This document shows, in pieces, positions 14,912 through 17,311 of a stretch of 17,311 nucleotides of DNA. How positions within the stretch are numbered: position 1 is the stretch's first letter; every line of letters starts with the position of its first letter. The stretch spans positions 1-17,311 of the forward strand of contig CAZHRR010000042.1 in NCBI GenBank assembly GCA_964534955.1. The letters run 5' to 3'. Below the pieces are notes generated by a model. That model saw nothing but the letters and a program-made list of their open reading frames with translations. It did no database searches and had not been told where the DNA came from. The translations under genes were made by a program, and so were the position numbers. The stretch is from UBA2128 sp964534955 (lineage in GTDB: Bacteria; Fidelibacterota; Marinisomatia; Marinisomatales; UBA2128).

Positions 14912-16753
14912 ATGAATCCTATCGTCGGAACCGGTTTGGATCAAGCTATTATCATTGTCTATTTTATTGTGATCTTACTATTCGGGAGTTACTTCGGTCG
15001 TTATGCGAAGACCACGTCGGATTTCTTCTTTGGTGGACAGCGGTATGCTTGGTGGCTGATTACTATATCCATTGTAGCCACTGGTGTGGGTTCACACAGC
15101 TTTATTAAATACTCTTCTAAGGCGTTCCAGTATGGATTTTCATCTACGATGACCTACATGAACGACTGGTTTTTTGTACCATTTTTCATGTTTGGTTGGT
15201 TGCCAATCATTATCTATTCCAGGGTCCGTTCCATTCCCGAGTATTTCGAACGTCGATTTAATCCCACTGCCCGTTTCCTGGCTACAGTCATGATTTTGCT
15301 CTATATGATCGGTTACATCGCTATCGGTTTTTTAACCTTAGCTACCGCCCTTTACAAAATCATGGGACTGCCTTTGATGGGTACTGTTCTAGTTGTGGCG
15401 GTATTAACCGCTGTATACATGCATTTCGGAGGGCAAACTTCAGTTATTTTCACCGATCTTCTTCAAGGCTTGATCCTTCTGTTTGCGGGACTATTCTTGT
15501 TCTTTTTAGGGATCGATTATCTGGGAGGATTTGACATTTTCTGGAAGGTGCTTTCACCTGAAGCCAAGCTGCCTTTGGCGCCCTTCAATCATCCACCGGA
15601 CTTTAACTTTGTGGGAATATTCTGGCAGGACGGGATTGCTGGTTCCATTGGTTTCCTCTTCATGAACCAAGGGCTGATAATGCGCTTTATGGCCTGTAAG
15701 AGCGTGAATGAAGGTCGTAAAGCAGCTGCTGTGAATATTCTTTTTGTATTACCCATTAGTGCTATTGTTGTTTCTAATGCAGGGTGGATTGGTCGTGCAA
15801 TTGTGAGTGTATTTCCGGGTCAGATTGATCCCAGTTTGGATCCCAATGATGTTTTTGTAATAGTTACTAACCTGGTGGCAAAACCCGGTATATTCGGATT
15901 CATCATTGCCGCTTTGAGCGCCGCCTTGATGTCTACCGTAGATACGCTGGTAAATGCTTCAGCAAATGTTGTTGTTAATGATTTATATCGTCCCTTTGTG
16001 AAAAAAGAACATAGTGACAAACACTACCTGGAGATAGCTCGCTGGACATCAGTTGGCGTTACAGCTTTGAGTGTGCTTCTGGTACCGGTTTTTAATTCCT
16101 TTGGCACGATCTACGAAGCCCACGGCTGGTTTCACTCTACATTTACACCGCCCTTGATAGTAGCTGTTTTCCTGGGTATTTTCTGGAAACGGTTCACATC
16201 AGCCGCCGTGATCGCTACATTCACCTTTGGTGCGGGACTTATGATTCTGGGACAGATTTTCCCACAACTGATCTCACCTTTTGATCACGGTATTGAAATG
16301 ATGTCCGGCAGACCGTATATCTATATTGGAGCTCTTTACAACATTATTGTTTGTGCCTTGGTAGGCGTCACGGTGAGTTTGATGACGAAACCGAAAAATC
16401 CTGAGGATATCAAAGGTCTGTCAATTTTCGATGTGGCAAATGCCCGGGAATACTTCAAGGGCAGTAAACCGAATGATCGTGAAGGGGAAAAAGTGCTGGT
16501 GCAATATAAGATAGCTGAAGATCAGGAAGATGTGTTCCGTTTTTCGAAGAACGACATGGAGATGATGGCCGCCGATCCCGGGGATCTGGTTTATATGATG
16601 GATAAGAGGAAATGGATGGGGGGCTTGAAGTCCATTCATTCAGTTTACGGTATTCCTCATGATGAGGATGGCATTGTTTATATTACTGAAACCCAGCGAA
16701 AGAGGGGAATGTATGTGAAAGGCAGGATGCTCGAAGCAGAAAAAGAGATGTAA
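14912..16753 (+). CDS. sodium:solute symporter (SSS / SLC5 family)
   Basis: A 613-residue inner-membrane cotransporter. The first 490 residues contain about 12-13 hydrophobic helices in the SSS pattern. TSDFFFGGQRYAWWLITISI is the typical start after helix 1. A central GGQTSVIFTDLLQGLILLF and the sodium-site helix ALSAALMSTVDTLVNASANVV, with its conserved serine and threonine residues, are present. Substrates in this family range over sugars, amino acids, nucleosides, vitamins and organic acids, and the sequence does not decide between them. From residue 491 there is an unusual hydrophilic tail of 123 residues, rich in charged amino acids and without a recognised domain, probably cytoplasmic. 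It follows the small membrane protein by 5 nt. A weak GAGG element lies about 10 nt before the ATG. Confidence 0.9.
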   Translation: MNPIVGTGLDQAIIIVYFIVILLFGSYFGRYAKTTSDFFFGGQRYAWWLITISIVATGVGSHSFIKYSSKAFQYGFSSTMTYMNDWFFVPFFMFGWLPIIIYSRVRSIPEYFERRFNPTARFLATVMILLYMIGYIAIGFLTLATALYKIMGLPLMGTVLVVAVLTAVYMHFGGQTSVIFTDLLQGLILLFAGLFLFFLGIDYLGGFDIFWKVLSPEAKLPLAPFNHPPDFNFVGIFWQDGIAGSIGFLFMNQGLIMRFMACKSVNEGRKAAAVNILFVLPISAIVVSNAGWIGRAIVSVFPGQIDPSLDPNDVFVIVTNLVAKPGIFGFIIAALSAALMSTVDTLVNASANVVVNDLYRPFVKKEHSDKHYLEIARWTSVGVTALSVLLVPVFNSFGTIYEAHGWFHSTFTPPLIVAVFLGIFWKRFTSAAVIATFTFGAGLMILGQIFPQLISPFDHGIEMMSGRPYIYIGALYNIIVCALVGVTVSLMTKPKNPEDIKGLSIFDVANAREYFKGSKPNDREGEKVLVQYKIAEDQEDVFRFSKNDMEMMAADPGDLVYMMDKRKWMGGLKSIHSVYGIPHDEDGIVYITETQRKRGMYVKGRMLEAEKEM

Positions 16754-16828
16754 GCTCTTTGTTGGGATAGTTAATCCTGAGTAAATTTCGCTGCTTTTTG
16801 AAGATATATTACTGCAACCAAATAATTT
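16754..16828. other. short AT-rich spacer, no clear feature
   Basis: Between the symporter stop and the tRNA-like sequence I see no reading frame and no good terminator hairpin. Confidence 0.3.
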
Positions 16829-16841
16829 TCCGGAGTAGCTC

Positions 16842-16900
16842 CCGCCTACGTTACACTACCTGTCTGAACTGTCGCTACGACAGGCAGGCGGCGGACAGGC
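16842..16900. repeat. 59-nt palindromic insert in the tRNA D-loop
   Basis: Its limits are defined by comparison with the uninterrupted copy at 17245. It folds as nested stems: outer CCGCCT (16842-16847) with AGGCGG (16886-16891), and inner CTGTCG (16869-16874) with CGACAG (16878-16883) around a CTA loop. CCTGTC (16859-16864) can compete for the same GACAGG. It carries no gene and looks like a miniature interspersed palindromic element. No target duplication is seen. Confidence 0.7.
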
Positions 16901-16923
16901 AATGGGTAGAGCGGGTGGCTGTT

Positions 16924-16941
16924 ATCCCGAAGCTTCGGGAT
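16924..16941. repeat. perfect 18-nt palindrome in place of the tRNA anticodon 3' strand (first copy)
   Basis: ATCCCGAAGCTTCGGGAT is perfectly self-complementary. It occupies the place of the 3' anticodon-stem strand and variable loop and is 6 nt longer than normal spacing. GGTGG can pair only two bases with the following CCCGA, so the standard cloverleaf is broken. Confidence 0.7.
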
Positions 16942-16962
16942 GGGGGTTCGAGTTAGAAAAAA

Positions 16963-17226
16963 ATGTCTTACAGCTTTTACATCCTGTATTCGGATAAAAT
17001 AGATAATTACTACAATGGGATTTCAAAGAATCCTGAAGTTAGATTAAATTATCACAACCACCAGTATAAAGGGTGGACACGAAGAGGAAGACCTTGGACG
17101 TTAGTTTTTGATAAAGAATATCCAGATAAGGCAACAGCTCAAAAAGCAGAAAATTTTGTAAAAAGTCAAAAGAGTAAGTCTTATATTAAAAAGCTAATTT
17201 CGGGTGAATACAAATTACCTTTTTAA
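16963..17226 (+). CDS. GIY-YIG nuclease family protein
   Basis: A single-domain nuclease of 87 residues, the usual 80-100 for the free-standing UPF0213-like branch. SYSFYILYS is the GIY strand. NYYNGIS corresponds to the YIG element, with Asn replacing the usual Ile. RLNYHN carries the conserved catalytic arginine (R27), and KAENFVKSQKSKSYIKKLI carries the metal-binding glutamate in the closing helix. The key residues are therefore present and the protein may be active. Such proteins cut one or both DNA strands, and many small members have no assigned role. The gene lies between two direct copies of a tRNA-Asn-like sequence and begins 8 nt after the first (AGAAAAAA as a weak ribosome binding site). 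It is AT-rich compared with the symporter. A role in moving itself into tRNA genes, as homing nucleases do, is my inference. Confidence 0.88.
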   Translation: MSYSFYILYSDKIDNYYNGISKNPEVRLNYHNHQYKGWTRRGRPWTLVFDKEYPDKATAQKAENFVKSQKSKSYIKKLISGEYKLPF

Positions 17227-17244
17227 TTGTTTGAAAATTCAAAT

Positions 17245-17311
17245 TCCGGAGTAGCTCAATGGGTAGAGCGGGTGGCTGTTATCCCGAAGCTTCGGGATGG
17301 GGGTTCGAGTT
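17245..17311 (+). tRNA. tRNA-Asn(GTT)-like sequence, 5' 67 nt, running off the window
   Basis: TCCGGAG, TA, GCTC-AATGGGTA-GAGC, G, GGTGG, CTGTTAT (anticodon GTT), then the 18-nt palindrome (17281-17298), then GGGGGTTCGAGTT up to the window end. The D arm and T-loop are canonical. The anticodon stem is not, because the palindrome replaces its 3' strand. Whether the 3' end of a tRNA follows or another nuclease gene cannot be seen. It is probably a degenerate or element-borne tRNA, and functional status is doubtful. Confidence 0.55.

Larger units (their letters stand above)
16829..16954 (+). pseudogene. tRNA-Asn-like 5' part, interrupted in the D-loop and truncated in the T-arm
   Basis: TCCGGAG (acceptor 5' strand), TA, GCTC (D stem), a 59-nt insert, AATGGGTA (D-loop), GAGC (D stem), GGTGG and the loop CTGTTAT with anticodon GTT (Asn) follow in order. 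After that a perfect palindrome replaces the expected anticodon 3' strand and variable region. GGGGGTTCGAGTT is the T stem and T-loop, after which tRNA similarity stops and a nuclease gene starts 8 nt on. The 3' T-stem strand and acceptor 3' strand are missing. Apart from the insert it is identical to 17245-17311. It cannot make a normal tRNA. Confidence 0.75.

Noticed and set aside
14912..16753. Assigning a substrate such as proline, sugar or iodide to the symporter
   Set aside because: The family motifs are general, and no residue pattern or neighbouring catabolic gene decides the substrate.

Overview
The window looks like a chromosomal segment of a bacterium of the Fibrobacteres-Chlorobi-Bacteroidetes (FCB) superphylum, most likely Candidatus Marinimicrobia (Neomarinimicrobiota) or a close relative such as Calditrichota. 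The main clue is the secreted protease at 5184-8282. It ends in a type IX secretion sorting domain carrying the NYPNPFNPTTTIRY signature typical of those phyla. An Ig-like outer-surface lipoprotein and an EF-G of the second type (EFG II) fit this. No 16S rRNA or standard marker is present, so the phylum is an inference.

Layout. 1-224: short structured intergenic DNA with two strong inverted repeats. 225-3374 (minus strand): a sulfur amino acid cluster read lrp/asnC regulator, then a Cys/Met-type PLP enzyme (12 nt apart), then homoserine dehydrogenase. A 174-nt low-complexity AC-rich tract separates the last two. 3375-3934: a 560-nt gap with the regulator's promoter and several hairpins. 3935-5153: the 5' end of an IS1380-type transposase gene, cut off and joined directly to a BNR/Asp-box repeat protein that has lost its N-terminus. 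5184-8282: subtilisin-like protease, beta-helix and T9SS sorting domain. 8417-11454: Ig-like lipoprotein, mannose-1-phosphate guanylyltransferase and a small conserved protein, tightly packed. 11561-13645: EFG II. 13709-14140: an AT-rich four-helix-bundle (S23/IVP) gene flanked by inverted copies of a low-complexity repeat. 14179-16753: HIT protein, a two-helix membrane protein and a sodium:solute symporter, closely spaced. 16829-17311: two direct copies of a tRNA-Asn-like 5' part flanking a small GIY-YIG nuclease gene.

Most of the window is ordinary housekeeping and surface biology. The parts worth attention are the small-element landscape. (1) A GIY-YIG nuclease gene starts 8 nt after a tRNA-like sequence that breaks off in its T-arm, and a second 67-nt copy of that tRNA part lies just downstream. 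One copy is also interrupted in its D-loop by a 59-nt palindromic insert. (2) A dispersed repeat with the core GGTAACTGGT(G/T)AGTG occurs inverted on both sides of the four-helix-bundle gene. It occurs again, without such a gene, between the PLP enzyme and homoserine dehydrogenase, where it supplies the last codons and stop of the PLP enzyme. (3) A transposase remnant has removed the start of a surface-protein gene, with a palindromic sequence at the junction. These suggest that small gene-carrying or palindromic elements have shaped the intergenic regions here. That is inferred from one window only.
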